Positions 23,431 to 61,448 of a stretch of 64,000 bases of DNA are shown here, one piece after another. The notes beneath the pieces are model-generated. The model searched no databases, had not been told where the DNA came from, and saw only the letters and a list, made by a program, of their open reading frames with translations. The stretch is from Trachythela sp. YZ-2020 (taxonomy: Eukaryota; Cnidaria; Anthozoa; Malacalcyonacea; Clavulariidae). The position numbers were made by a program, and so were the translations under genes. Numbering within the stretch: the first letter of the stretch is position 1; the number at the start of each line of letters is the position of its first letter. Location of the stretch: contig JADLSH010000387.1 of assembly GCA_016169945.1 (NCBI GenBank), positions 558,001-622,000 of the forward strand, in the 5' to 3' direction.

Positions 23431-23861
23431 GCTATTATTGTTTCGTGTGCAGTCAAGCAAATTCGGGAAGTGTCTATTTAGAACTGTTAGAGCTATCCAG
23501 TATAAAGAAAGTTAGTTTAGGTTTCCCCCGTAAGAGTTACGCGTATACTAATTCAAATGGATCGCGACTAAAATATTGATTGAAATCTCGCACTATTAAG
23601 TTTTTAGATGCTATAGTTCGGTGATTAAATTCAGGTATTGTACGGTTCAGTCAGTGGGTTCAGTAGGTTTAAGTACGTTAAACGGTTTAACGTATTTGGT
23701 CCTGTATTATTTCGTTCAGAATTTTGCGATGATAAGGTGATGTCACTTTGATTTGAGATTTTTTCATCGAACAAACTAAGCTGTAACGTTGTTATCACGA
23801 CAGTTGACGAGAAAAAACTCCTTAATGTAAAAATCACGCACTACTGTAGTAACAGTTAGTA

Positions 23862-25270
23862 TTAGTCTTCTTTGAGAGGCTCTGTATCTATATATGTATC
23901 ATCACTCTCTTTCATAGCCATCCAGATATAAATACCAATCACGATATGAACTGCTATCACGCTGCCAGCTACAGGTATTACAACATTTCCTATATATTAA
24001 AAAACCAAAAGCCATGAGGATATGATTGCATAGACATTTATTAGTGTAGTAATACAAAATTGGTAATAACCGTGTGGCACAAGTTCTTGTAAGAGCCTGT
24101 AGAGATCAGACGCTTGACATATATCATCAACTGTAGGTATAGACAGTGGAGAGGGCAATACTTGAGAGCTTTTACAAGAAAAACCCCAAGTATAAAGAAG
24201 TAAAATGTACGTAAAGTATAAAAGAAGTAAAAATCAGATGCTTGGCATATATCATCAAACTGTAGGTATATATACACAATGCAGAAGGCAAAAATTGAAA
24301 GCTACAAATTTGTAATAATCGGATTAAATTGATTGGATTTATTTTTTGTCACGTGATCGCTTTTGTATTCACTATAAAAGCACATGGTTTTCCCCGACTC
24401 ACGCTACTCACTTCCAGACGAAGGGCCTTCGCTCGAAACGTCGAAGTTCTCATTGTATTTTTCAGGTAGATTGATCCAATACAACAGCAGTATAAAGTAC
24501 TAAAGACGTAAATATCAGACGCCTAAATGTTATGGAATTAACATACTAAATGCATAGTCATAGTTCTTTGTGAACCCATGTATCTGACATAAACTTTACA
24601 AAGTCGAGACTAAACTACAGGGTGTCTCAAAAAAACTGCAAACACTACAATTTGCATAACATCCACTGCAATTAGCATTGCAATGCCTGTGCAACTTATG
24701 ATGCTCCTGGGATTTGAAAATACGTTAGAAATCTTATTGTTTGTTTGATGTACACAATTTACTTTGCTCATGGGTTCGTGTTTACGTTACTAACCCTAAC
24801 CCTAACATTACGAATTTCGACATCCCCAAGCATGAATTGTGTTTACACACCCTTGGGATCACTTAGTACTGAATTATGCAATTTTCATCAATATCTGATT
24901 TCAAAGGGTTTGCAGTTTTTTTGAGACACCCTGTAGAGCTGCTCCCATCGGGATATTTTTGTAACGATTAATCACTGTCAATAAACCATTAATATCGATT
25001 AATCGTATTGAATAAATTACATAATGACAGGTCCAAAATGTGACGTAATTATTAATTAACGAGAAAACATAAACAGCTTAATAAATTTCTTCCTTAAAAA
25101 GGCGGGGTTATTAGAGCCGAGCGTGAGGATTTACAGTATTCCCCTACCATAGTCACATGATTATACCTTTTGGTAGACTTATCTGAAGAAGAAAGAATGT
25201 TCCTATTGGAAAAACAAACATTCCAAGAGAGAATAACAATAGCTTCTTTAATACAGATATATCAGCTGAG
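23862..25270 (-). CDS. VMA21: VMA21-like V-ATPase assembly factor, first exon not found
   Basis: Two minus-strand exons join in phase: 25270-25167 and 23989-23862 (1 + 2 bases make the split Gly codon). They encode ADISVLKKLLLFSLGMFVF and PIGTFFLLQISLPK, the first membrane hairpin segment. Then comes VIPVAGSVIAVHIVIGIYIW, the second membrane segment, and an acidic tail ending EPLKED before TAA. In the family this ER protein chaperones assembly of the V-ATPase Vo sector. The two-helix layout and the AVHIV core match VMA21. The upstream exon with the start codon should lie above 25.27 kb on the minus strand, but I could not identify it. The intron holds a mariner-type MITE. The C-terminal dilysine retrieval signal of fungal Vma21 is absent here. 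Confidence 0.65.
24616..24935. mobile_element. Mariner-type MITE, 320 bp, full length
   Basis: TIRs read TACAGGGTGTCTCAAAAAAA and TTTTTTTGAGACACCCTGTA, with TGCAAAC inside both ends. The middle carries a short ACCCTAACCCTAAC run. It sits in the intron of the VMA21-like gene. Confidence 0.85.
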
Positions 25271-25614
25271 CTATAAAATAGACAGAGAAAGAATTGTAAA
25301 ATATCCTGAAAGCAGTAGCCTTGAAGGTTATATAACATCCTGAAAGCAGTAGCCCTCGCATTTATAGATTTCAAAATGGTCCACAAAGCTAAACTCAGAG
25401 ATCCCAAGGATAGTGCAAAGTTCACGAGGCTAAACTACTCAATATATAGGTAAATGAATGCGGTATGGATTTGGAAATATTCTTATTCTGCTTATTCTGG
25501 GCTTATTATAGAAAGAGACTTCAATATGAAATCAACAGATCAACTCTCTCTTGCAATCGAGAGCACTGAGAGCAGCGTCTGTTCCCAGGCTATATTGCAC
25601 GCAAATTATATTTA

Positions 25615-26235
25615 TACCGGGTGGGGCAAAAAAAAGTACGACTGTTTGATTTAGTATAACTTAAAAACTAAAAGAGCTATTACACTTAAACAAGTTTCTT
25701 TGCATTCAGCGATGTCTAACTTAAATGTTGATATATGCCATGTGCATTTTCATGCAATATTGACTGAGATAGCTGCGTTTAAACTTGACTAAACACTTTT
25801 GGAACTGTCGAGAATTAGCTAAAAACGGCCTATTAAACTAATTTGATAACCGTTACCATTTTGTCGTAAGTATTATTTAAATGAAGTGAAGTTGAAGTTA
25901 GAAATGTTTCTTGAATAGATATGCTCTTTTATTCTAACATTTGGCCTTCTAACTTCAACTTCACTTCATTGAAACGAATACTTGCGCAAAATGCTAATGG
26001 TTATCAAATTATTTAATAGGCCATTTTTAGCTAATTCTCGACACTTCCAAAAATGTTTACTCAAGTTTAAACGCAGCTATCTCGGTCAATATTGCATGAA
26101 AATGCACATGGCACATATCAAAATTTAAGTTAGACATGGCTGAATGCGAAGCAACTTGTTTAAGTGTAATAGCTCTTTTAGTTTTTAAGTAATACTAAAT
26201 CAAACAGTCGTAACTTTTTTTTGCCTCACCCGGTA
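25615..26235. mobile_element. Fold-back element, nearly whole-length palindrome
   Basis: TACCGGGTGGGGCAAAAAAA at the left is matched by its complement ending CCTCACCCGGTA at the right. The inverted similarity continues for about 290 bp per arm, leaving only a short centre near 25910-25935. TA flanks both ends. There is no coding capacity; it is a hairpin-type MITE. Confidence 0.85.
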
Positions 26236-26318
26236 TATATATATATATATTGCGGATTAATTTTTTAGCGGTTTTAGGGGTTTTTGTATCTGCGTAGCAG
26301 ATATAATGCTATCACCTT

Positions 26319-26370
26319 GTTAATGTTAATGTTAATGTTAATATTAATGTTAATGTTTATGTTTATGTAA
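26319..26370. repeat. (TTAATG)n hexanucleotide repeat
   Basis: About eight imperfect hexamer copies (GTTAAT with GTTTAT variants at the right). Confidence 0.85.
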
Positions 26371-27651
26371 TGTTAGCTTTTAGCCATTCAGCGACGAGCT
26401 TATATAAAATAGGCAACATTAGCCAATCAGCAATTGGCTTACAACCAACAATGACGTAATGTTTCACGAGGAATTACATCATTCAATTTGCCTGTTCGCA
26501 GGCTGGATCTTAAATTCAACATGGCGCATTTGTTTCGAAATGTCAAAAGCACTCAAAATATATCGACAAATCGTCGTTAATTCGTATAAAAACGTCGAAA
26601 TACGAACGTTTTCAATACGAAAGCATCGAGTAGAACGAATGCTTTAAAATATGTGGCCAATTTCAAATGTAGTTATTCTATTTCTGCCAACGTTTGACCA
26701 ATACGTGCGCCGTGCGCGCGATTAATGTCTTGCGTATTCCACTGTTGTCGTGAGGAATGCGTCTCGCTGAATACTTATATCGAGTCTGTTCTAGCGCTTG
26801 GGTCAAATCGAAGTGTAATAATTAGGAGCTATAGGATCATCTTAAAATATTGCAAGATGTAGGGAGAACTTAGAATCATGCTATTGTTGCTTTATTGTGT
26901 TTGCCCCCTTTGCAAAATGGCGCCCGTAATTACGAAATTGCCTATTGTTGAATATTACTCCTTCATGGGCAACTGTGGCATCACCATGAGCTACATGTAC
27001 GCTCAGCGTACCTATTTTTATACGTTTTCTACGGGTATAAGTGCGGTTTAAGTGCGGTTTATGCGGAAAAAATAATGGGTATAAGTGCGGCTTAATGCGG
27101 AAATATTTGCATATGAAGCTACTGCACTTCAGGGCACTTCTAAAAGAATGTATCACACGTTTATAATGTAAACAAGGAAGCGTATTAAATCTTCAAGAAT
27201 AGAATCCCAATAATCATCATTTCATAAGACATAACAATTCAGTCGCATTCGTACGAACCGCATTCGTACGAACAGATGTGTCAGAATTTCATAAACTGCC
27301 AGTTTCCCAGTCAATACAATTATCTGCCTTTTTAGAAACGTTTGCACTATACAAAGACAAAAGTAACAAGCAACGTTTGGCTATGTAGCGAAGCAAATAA
27401 AATACAGTCTGTAGTTTGATTTGTGCGTGCAAATATTCATGTATTTCGTTACAGATTCAAGGAGTTTCTAACATTTACGCCAGGAATCACGTCAGCAATA
27501 AATGTTTATAAATTTTTCAACTTACCAGTCTAAGATCTCTGACAAAAGCACATACAACATTTTTGACATTGAAAACCCCTGTTTTGTATATTTTGAAACG
27601 ACCAACATAAATGGTCAAATGAACAGTTTTGTGGCGAAACTCGCAGAGTTG

Positions 27652-28235
27652 TAGACTCGAGTCGTGCGACTTGCCGCCGACTTGGACTCGAGTCGCAATT
27701 TTTGTGACTTGTGACTTGACTTGTCACCGAGACTGAGGACTCTTGACTTGGACAAAATGACTTGACTTGGACTTGCAATAAATTGACTTGTTACCGAACG
27801 TAAGTCAAACGTAAACACGAAAAGATCTAACTACAGTGAAAATCAAATTTTCCACCACTGCCACTGTAAATTCGTCGTCTTGATAGATCGACCGGCGTGT
27901 TGTAGAATTTGGGGCATCGACAGAATTTGCGCCGGGGTATTTTCCTACCAAACGGTGTTTTTTCGCGACTTCGTGATAAAATTTCTGACATAAAATAGCG
28001 ACGCACAGACAAAATGACTTGACTTGCTACTCGGAGTGAATGACTTGTGACTTGACTTGGACTTAGCCTAAATGACTTGTGACTTGATTTGAACTCAGAC
28101 TAAATGACTTGTGACTTGACTTGGACTTAGACTAAATGACTTGTGACTTGATTTGAACTCAGACTAAATGACTTGTGACTTGACTTGGACTTGCAGGAAA
28201 TGACTTGTGGACTTGATTTGGACTTGCAACATCAG
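27652..28235. repeat. Degenerate ACTTG-type minisatellite
   Basis: Dense repeats of GACTTGTGACTTGACTTGGA form two blocks (27652-27800 and 28008-28235). The right block has a regular 52-bp dimer in which GACTTGG ACTTAGACTAAATG alternates with GATTTGAACTCAGACTAAATG. Confidence 0.85.
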
Positions 28236-30567
28236 TAGGACTCGTTAACAACTCTGGAAACTCGCGCCTCAGATTGAGCATACATGTAGTCGTACTCTAA
28301 AATAATATATCGTTACAATACAACTGCAGCCCGTACCAATCCTATTATGTCCGAATAATATGTATGCTAGTTCTCAATTTTCGACACGCATTCACTCATA
28401 CGTCGCCGTGTTTATCTACCGTATATGCGTTGATTTGCAGACAAAATTGCATGCAGTTCTCACAAAAAATTGTGTTACGGAGCCGGAGGGTGTAATCGCC
28501 CGAATCCCCATAAACGAAGACAAAATTCATGACGATTAGGTCGATAATTTATCAAACTTTTTTCAACGTCTCCAAGTGCAAGTCCCCCAGGATTGTTTAC
28601 TCGATCCATCAATCTGTCTATATATGAGTCACGTGAATTTCTGCCGCACACCCCAATAGTTTACAAACTGAAACTTTGCACTAAAAATGATAACATTGAA
28701 CATGTTGACCAAATTACCATGATTATGCAACTGTGCTGGTGATGCAAGGGTATACATACTCTGTATAATTATACCATCCAGTTTGTCCCAGACCACTGTG
28801 AAAACCATGTATAATGCAGCAGAGTCTACCCTACCTTCTATCTACGTACCCTATTTGTCACAGGCAAAGTGTTCAATGTAAATGGTTAATGGGTTGAACA
28901 AGTGACCAAGGCTGGCAATGGGGGGGGGGGGGGCAGAGAGGGGGCAAAATACCCAGTCCGGGCAGCTGTTCAAAGGGGTCTGCAAAAGTTGGGTAACAAT
29001 GATAGCATCACTTCTCAAACATTTATGTGTGCCTACTGTATATACTATACTATACATTTCAGGAATAAATGGTATAATAGAATCCATAACATGTTAGCCA
29101 CACACATGAGGATTAAAGGAATTTTACAGACTGCATATAAGATATTCCATAGTTTTTGTCCTACAATAACACACACCTGAAGTATTTAAGCATCTTTCGC
29201 AAGAAATTTGTGGCGATAGTGGATCCAGAACACTACACGGCGTTCTCGTCCTTGGTAAGTGGGTACACAGCAAACCAATGCATGCACATGGATGCGAGAC
29301 TGAGGGTGGGGAGGGCACATTCCCCAATCTGCCCTGGGCCAATGAATGGGTCTCACTAGCCTTGCAAGTGACGTATAACTCTTCCCAGTGTGCCATTAAC
29401 TTCATTGATAAGGGGTGGACCATTAGATTTTTGAGGGGGGTGTTGGAAGAATTGCTCTCAGAAAAAAATTTGTTTTTTACTAACAAGCAGGGCAGGTATT
29501 TTTTCTTGCCAAAATGCAGTGCATGGATTATTTTTTCTAACCTTGACCATTTTTTTTGCTCATAATTTGAAGTTAAAAGTGGACATTTTTTGTTAGAAAT
29601 GTATTTTTTTTATACAGCAATGTAACTACAATTTAAGTGTCTCATTCTCCTTTTAATAGCAGGGAACCTTGGGTTAATATGCACAACCAAGAACTTTGAC
29701 TTTTGAACTTGGCAAATTCATGATAACCTTGGGATTTTCAATCGTCAAAGATCTTTTCGGTGATGTGCTCATCTGAACTTTTAGAATCAGCTGGATTCAA
29801 TGTTTAACTAACATTATCAATCTGCATCCAGTACTTAACTGGGAATATTTCCCCCCAGGGAAATTTTGAAATCTAGCATCTCAGGAATGGCAAGTTCCTG
29901 CATTGTGGGAGTCCTCAGGAATTTATTGTGTACTAATAGGAGTGATTGGGAAATTAATTTTGAAATTTAGAACCTCAGACACAGCATTTCCTCGCAGTTT
30001 TAAGGTATCTTTTCAAGTCAGCAAAAGCAATGCACACAGAGAAAACTAAAGCTTGTAAGATATTTTTACAATTCAATCCCTGTACGATTATTCTGTTTTC
30101 TTGGAACATTTCCTTGTTTTTCACCCCTAAGTATGTCTGCCATGAGTCACGAGACAATGAAAGCATAACAATAATAAATTAGAGTGCATTGGATCATACT
30201 TTATTGCTTTACACTGTCTATTAAATGACAGACAATTACACTACTCAAGTAATGGGATAATATGCAACATATTTGTGCTTAATTTCTAGCTATTTTTTAT
30301 AGCAATCTAATATTGGAAATATGCATCACTGCTACAAAATCAAAATAAACATCTGTCGTTAGATTTAATATCAAAATAAAAGATAGTCTACCTGAATTTA
30401 TCTGTAGATGTTTTATCCATATTTCTGTGAAGAAAAATTCAGTTTGTTCTTTGGTTTGTTTAGGCCGCCATTGCTGGAATTGAGAATTCACTCCCCCCTG
30501 TCTTAAGGATAAATAGCACCCACTTATCTCACATTCAGGGGGGCGATTTGTGAACTGAGAGGCCAAT
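28236..30567. other. Intergenic stretch upstream of CLPB
   Basis: No firm gene. There is a 14-base poly-G run at 28920-28933. A short open segment at 29183-29254 (YLSIFRKKFVAIVDPEHY) ends at a good GTAAGT donor and could be an exon, but it has no partner exons. The last 100 bp, with GGCCGCCATTGCTGG, probably belongs to the CLPB promoter or 5' UTR. Confidence 0.4.
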
Positions 30568-56341
<25,774 letters not shown>

Positions 56342-56782
56342 TCAAATATCATTGGTAACATTCTGTTGTAGTGGGGATGGTTGCAATAATCGCAGGATAA
56401 GGAGATATAGTTAGAGTTTTCTTAGCGATGTTTACATACATCCTACATCCCGGAATAACGATCTGCCTGGGATTCCGTAGAGAGGTGGGAATCTGTAATG
56501 TAGTCCTCAAAGATAGCTGGTCCTCGCGAGCGAAAACAGCCGCCTGACTCCATATTCTATTCACGAAAGTTAAGACAGATCATATGAATGATTTTGTCTT
56601 CGTTCTGTACAACGACATCAGGGGGTTCAGCTTCACTTTCCATGACAAGCGCAAACGGTTGACTCGGATTTTCTTGGCAAAATTGCCCTTCCTTCTTTAG
56701 TCAAAAATTGAATAACCCAATTGTTATAGTACAGTTTTAGCCTTTAACGAATGACAAGTGAAAAGGGAATTCTCCAATCTTT

Positions 56783-56830
56783 AAACCTGGTTTCCATTTA
56801 GTCGTAACGGTCGTGAACACGTCACTATAC
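56783..56830. mobile_element. Left end of a MITE interrupted by the LTR element
   Basis: AAACCTGGTTTCCATTTAGT and CGTAACGGTCGTGAACACGT are the inverse of 61700-61741. The two ends are separated by the LTR retrotransposon. Confidence 0.8.
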
Positions 56831-56995
56831 TGTAATGTTTAATTAATGTATTATAATGTATGCTATTGCATAATTAACTGAACCCGCAAAGCATCGCTGG
56901 GTATAAGAAAGACTTTGTAAGTTTCATACGAAGAGTATGTACATAACCGTTGAGCTGTAATCAATAAAGCATTTTATATAACAAGAAACCTCACA
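56831..56995 (+). repeat. 5' LTR
   Basis: 165 bp, begins TGTAATGTTT and ends CCTCACA. It contains AATAAAGCATTTTATA near the right end, a likely polyadenylation signal. Confidence 0.95.
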
Positions 56996-57081
56996 AATGG
57001 CGACGAGGATAGGATAGCGAGTTATATGTTAGATATGCAATAACTTCTATCGAACAGAGAAAGATAGCAGTTGTTTGTAAA

Positions 57082-57840
57082 ATGGCGACATCAATAAACC
57101 TACCGAACTTCCCTGAATTCGAGTTGCATCCGAGGGAAACAGCACCTACTCGTTTTGATAAATATATCAAACGTTTAAACAACATGTTTGAAGCGATGAA
57201 TATCACCAAAGATTCTCAGCAGAAAGCCATGTTGTTGCATTATGTGGGAGAAGAAACGTGTGACATATTTGAAACTCTCAACGTACCAGAACCAACCGAA
57301 GGAACCGATGTCTTCAAAATATGTGTCAAGGTCCTGACAGACTACTTCGAGCCGCAGAAATGTATTGACCATCATGTTTATGTATTTCGACAACAAACGC
57401 AGAAGTCAGGTGAGAACATTAATGAATTTTACACTCGTTTACAACTGCTTGCACGAAAATGTGAATTTTCCAACGTAGATGTTGAAGTAAAACGTCAAAT
57501 TATTCAAGGAACTTCATCACTTAGACTTAGACGAAAAGCAATTGAACAAAGCTTGACCTAGAAAACTTACTTAAATCCGCTCGAGCTATGGAAACTGCTA
57601 ATGAACAAACTAGTGAAATGGAAAAACAGCAATCGCATGCAGTAGGCAGATACAATTCTGGTAAATATCCGAAATTTAAGAAAAATTCTTATCAAAGAAA
57701 CAGTCGAACAAGACTAAATGTGGATTGTGTGGTGGTAATTTTCCACATCAGAATAAATGTCCTGCACAAGGAAAAAGTTGTCACAAGTGTGGCAAGTTGA
57801 ATCATTATTCCAAAGTTTGTCGTAGCTTAAAAACAACAAT
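57082..57840 (+). pseudogene. LTR-element gag, two frame changes
   Basis: The ATG at 57082 opens a capsid-like region (MATSINLPNFPEFELHP ... FDKYIKRLNNMFEAM ... GENINEFYTRLQLLARKCEF), which meets a stop at 57559-57561. The frame shifts there, and again in the A-rich stretch near 57680. The nucleocapsid follows with two zinc knuckles (CGLCGGNFPHQNKC and CHKCGKLNHYSKVC) at 57719-57820. The final switch into pol, in a run of five A at about 57829-57833, is a -1 shift and could be programmed. Confidence 0.85.
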
Positions 57841-57879
57841 GATTCTAAACAACCAACAGGTAAACACAATGCCAAATCT

Positions 57880-60800
57880 GTGACCCCACAAGATCACCCC
57901 ATTGAGACAATGTATGTCGAGAAATGTGACAGTGATAACAGTGAAGAATATACATTTACCACAGGTGCCCAAGTAAACCAAATTGATAAACCTATTTTTG
58001 AAGTACAAATTAATAACACGATAATTAGTGTAATGGCAGATTCTGGGGCAACAGTGAACATACTGAGTGAACATGATTTCAACCGTTTAAACCCAAAGCC
58101 ACAATTATCAGAGACTAAAACCAAAGTATATCCATACATGAGTAGCAATCCCTTAAACCTGAGTGGTAAATTTCATGCAAAGGTGAAAAGTGGTCGGGGT
58201 TCAACGGATGAAGTATTCTATGTGGCAAACGGATCTTCAAATTCCATTCTTAGTTGGTCAACATCGCAAAAGTTAAATCTTATCAAAGCTGTTAGTGTAA
58301 TTAACCAACCTGATGCAAGTCTACCACCCAATGCTCCTGATTTTCTTAAGGACTTTCCTAGTCTTACAAATGGAATGGGGGAATACAAAGGTACACCCGT
58401 ACGAGTACATGTAGATGAATCTGTCAAACCAGTGGCATTACCACATCGCCGCATCCCATTTCATGTTAGAAAACAAGTGGAGAGAAAGTTAGAACAGCTT
58501 GAAAGTGAAGGGATAATCGAACGTGCCGAAGGCCCTACACCTTGGGTTTCACCAATAGTCATTGTACCAAAACCTCATAAACCCAATGAGATAAGAATCT
58601 GTGTTGATATGCGAGCACTTAACAAAGCCATCCGAGAGCGACATATAATCCCCACCATTGATGATGTTGTGCATGATCTAAACGGCTGTAAAGTCTTCAG
58701 CAAAATTGATCTTAATCAAGGTTACCATCAGATACCACTCCACCCTGAGTCAAAACCATTGACAACCTTCTCCACCCATATAGGATTATTTAGATACAAA
58801 CGTCTTAACTTTGGACTTTCATGCGCAGCTGAAATATTTCAGAAGAAAGTTGGTGATGCAATCCGTGGCATACCCTGTGTTAAGAATATCAGTGATGACA
58901 TCTACATCGGTGGCGTCGACAATGATGATCATGACCGACATCTAGAGCAATTATTTGGTCGACTTCGGGAAAGTGGACTAACCATTAATGTGCCAAAGTG
59001 TCAGTTTCGAGTTCCCACCATGCTTTTCTTTGGTCATGTGTTTTCCGAGAACGGACTGTCACCTGATCCTAAGAAAGTTGAAGCTCTTCAACGCGTTACT
59101 CCACCTACCAACGCCTCGGAAGTGCGTAGTCTCCTCAGCTCTGCTGCATTTTGTTCAAGATTCATCAAGGATTTTGCAGTTATCACCAGACCTCTTCGTC
59201 AGCTCACATGTGGAGGAGTAAAGTGGCAATGGACGGAAGCAGAACAGTCTTCATTCGAGTCTCTGAAAACCGCTCTGTCTGTGAAGACTACCCTGGCTTA
59301 CTTTGATCCAGAAAAATCTACGTCCATATTCGTCGATGGTAGTCCAGTTGGTCTTGGTGCTGTTTTGACCCAAGAAGACACATCAACGAAGGAAGTAACT
59401 CCACTTCATTATGGAAGCTGTCCACTTACTCCAATCCAAGCAAGATATCCACAGATCGACCGTGAAGCTCTGTCAATCTATTGGGCAATCAAGCGATTCC
59501 ATCTGTTTGTGTATGGTACCGATTTCAAAGTCATAACTGATCACAAGCCACTTGTGAGTTTGTTCAACAATCCGTCTTCCAAACCCTCAGCTAGGATCGA
59601 GCGTTGGTTATTGGACCTACAGCAATATCGTTTTACTGTAGAGTATCGTCCTGGTCCATCGAATCCAGCCGACTATGCCTCAAGACACCCAATCGGAGAT
59701 CCTGAATCTCAGAAGTATGAATCCGAAGCCGAAGAGCACATTGCTTTTGTTGCAAAGAATGCTGTGCCGAAAGCTGTTACGTTATCTGAGATCGAGTCTA
59801 TAGTCGCGAAAGATCCAACCATTCAAGCTGTTATGTCTGCTGTCAAATCTGGGATCTGGCATAAAGCTCCAGATAATGTTTCATTATCGGAATTATCGCG
59901 GTATGAGAAGATAAAAGAACAATTTACTTGTACTGAAACTTTACTACTAAAGTCCGATCGCATTGTGGTACCAGCAGCCCTGCAAGAGCGAATAGTTGAC
60001 ATCGCCCACGAAGGTCACATGGGTATAGTAAAGACCAAAGCTCTGCTCAGAGAGAAAGTCTGGTTCCGTGTATGGGCCGAATGGTTGAAAACAAGATTAA
60101 AACCTGTTTACCATGTCAAGTTGTGACACCAATCTACACCAGAGAACCACTTCAAATGTCTGTGTTGCCAGACAACCCATTTGACGAAGTGAGTATCGAC
60201 TTCGCGTCAGTAAACGGAGAAACTCTGTTGCTGCTTATTGATGACCATTCACGATTCCCGTTTGTTGAACCAGTGTCATCCACGTCTGCGAACGTTGTGA
60301 TTCCCAAGTTGGACAAATTATTCGCCATGTTTGGAACACCCCGTGTGGTAAAGTCAGACAACGGACCACCATTCAATGGAGATGAATTCGCCAAATTTGC
60401 TCAAGTGCTTGGTTTCAAACATCGCAAAGTAACACCACTCTGGCCTAGGGCCAATGGCGAGGTTGAAAGGTTTGTAAAGACTTTAAAGAAGTACATCAAA
60501 GCCGCGAAGACGGAAGGAAAGAACTGGAGAAAGGAATTACAATCATTTTTACGTAATTATCGAACCACTCCCCATACCACTACTGGCGTAGCTCCTAGTG
60601 TGTTGTTGATGAAACGCGCTGTCCGCAACAAGATTCCACAAACCAACAACACTGACCCTGTTTCCGAAATTATCCGCAAACATGATTCGTCACAGAAGAT
60701 GAAGATCAAAACGTACGCTGATAATAAGTGTTATGTGAAACCTTGTGACATCACTCTTGGCGACACAGTGTTGGTGAAAAGACCATTTACAATGAGTAAA

Positions 60801-61205
60801 GGAATGTCAGTCTACAACCCTAGTCCCATGACAGTCGTGAGAAAAAAAGGAAGCATGATCACCGCCAAGAATGCAGACACCACTGTCTCAAGAAATTCAT
60901 CATTCTTCAAGAAGTTAACACGAACAGTGCCTTATGATGAGAATGATACCATTGATATCCCACCTATCATTGAACACCGAAAAAATCCACACCAATCAAA
61001 TACTCCAAATGCGAATGTTCCACATCTTACCCCATCCACACCAGAAAACCATGTTGATGATCTCAAACCCTCAAATTTGGAAATTCCTGATGACAAAGAT
61101 ACAGAAGCAGATGTTCCAGAAGTTCCAACATTTGTACCGAAATTATCGATGAACCACCAGCATTACGTAGATCTACGAGAATACGTATTCCTAGGAAAAT
61201 ATTAG
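57880..61205 (+). pseudogene. LTR-element pol: protease, RT, RNase H, integrase
   Basis: The open frame 57880-60126 has protease motif ADSGATVNIL and RT blocks including WVSPIVIVPKP, KIDLNQGYHQIPL and NISDDIYIGG (catalytic DD preceded by S). RNase H follows (FVDGSPVGLG, QIDREALSIYWAIKRF, TDHKPL), then the start of the integrase zinc region (HEGHMG). The frame changes near 60070 in REKVWF. The second frame, to 61205, holds the integrase second half of the zinc motif (CLPCQ) and core with SIDFAS, KSDNGPPF and NGEVERF, the D, D and E catalytic residues. The C-terminal part has no clear chromodomain. Only this one break disrupts pol. Confidence 0.9.
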
Positions 61206-61448
61206 ACCTGTAGAACTATGCAAGATTAAATGTGGATTAAAATAGACTATTAATTGTTTATCTAAGTAAAGAAAAAAATATGAACATCTATTTAAGTTAG
61301 TGACATTAAATTATGACCGTTATTGACATTAATGATATTTCAATCTGAACAGTATAGACATTAGTTTGATTAAATTAACATAGGTATATAGTAATAATTT
61401 ACAAATATTTAGAACCATATATAGAGTTTATAACTAGAAGGAAGGAGA

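Noticed and set aside
17637..24806. CCCTAA-type telomeric repeats (17637-17672, 24789-24806)
   Set aside because: Only two to four degenerate copies each; the second is inside a MITE. They do not indicate a telomere or fusion.
26917..27051. 44-codon frame starting ATGGCGCCC on the plus strand
   Set aside because: Good start context, but no recognised motif and no splice partners; kept out as unsupported.
28920..28933. Poly-G run as a quadruplex regulatory element
   Set aside because: A single uninterrupted G14 run can arise from slippage; there are no spaced G-tracts nearby to support a specific role.
57880..60126. The LTR-element pol as a host domesticated gene
   Set aside because: Flanking identical LTRs, target duplication and a full gag-pol order show an ordinary retrotransposon insertion.
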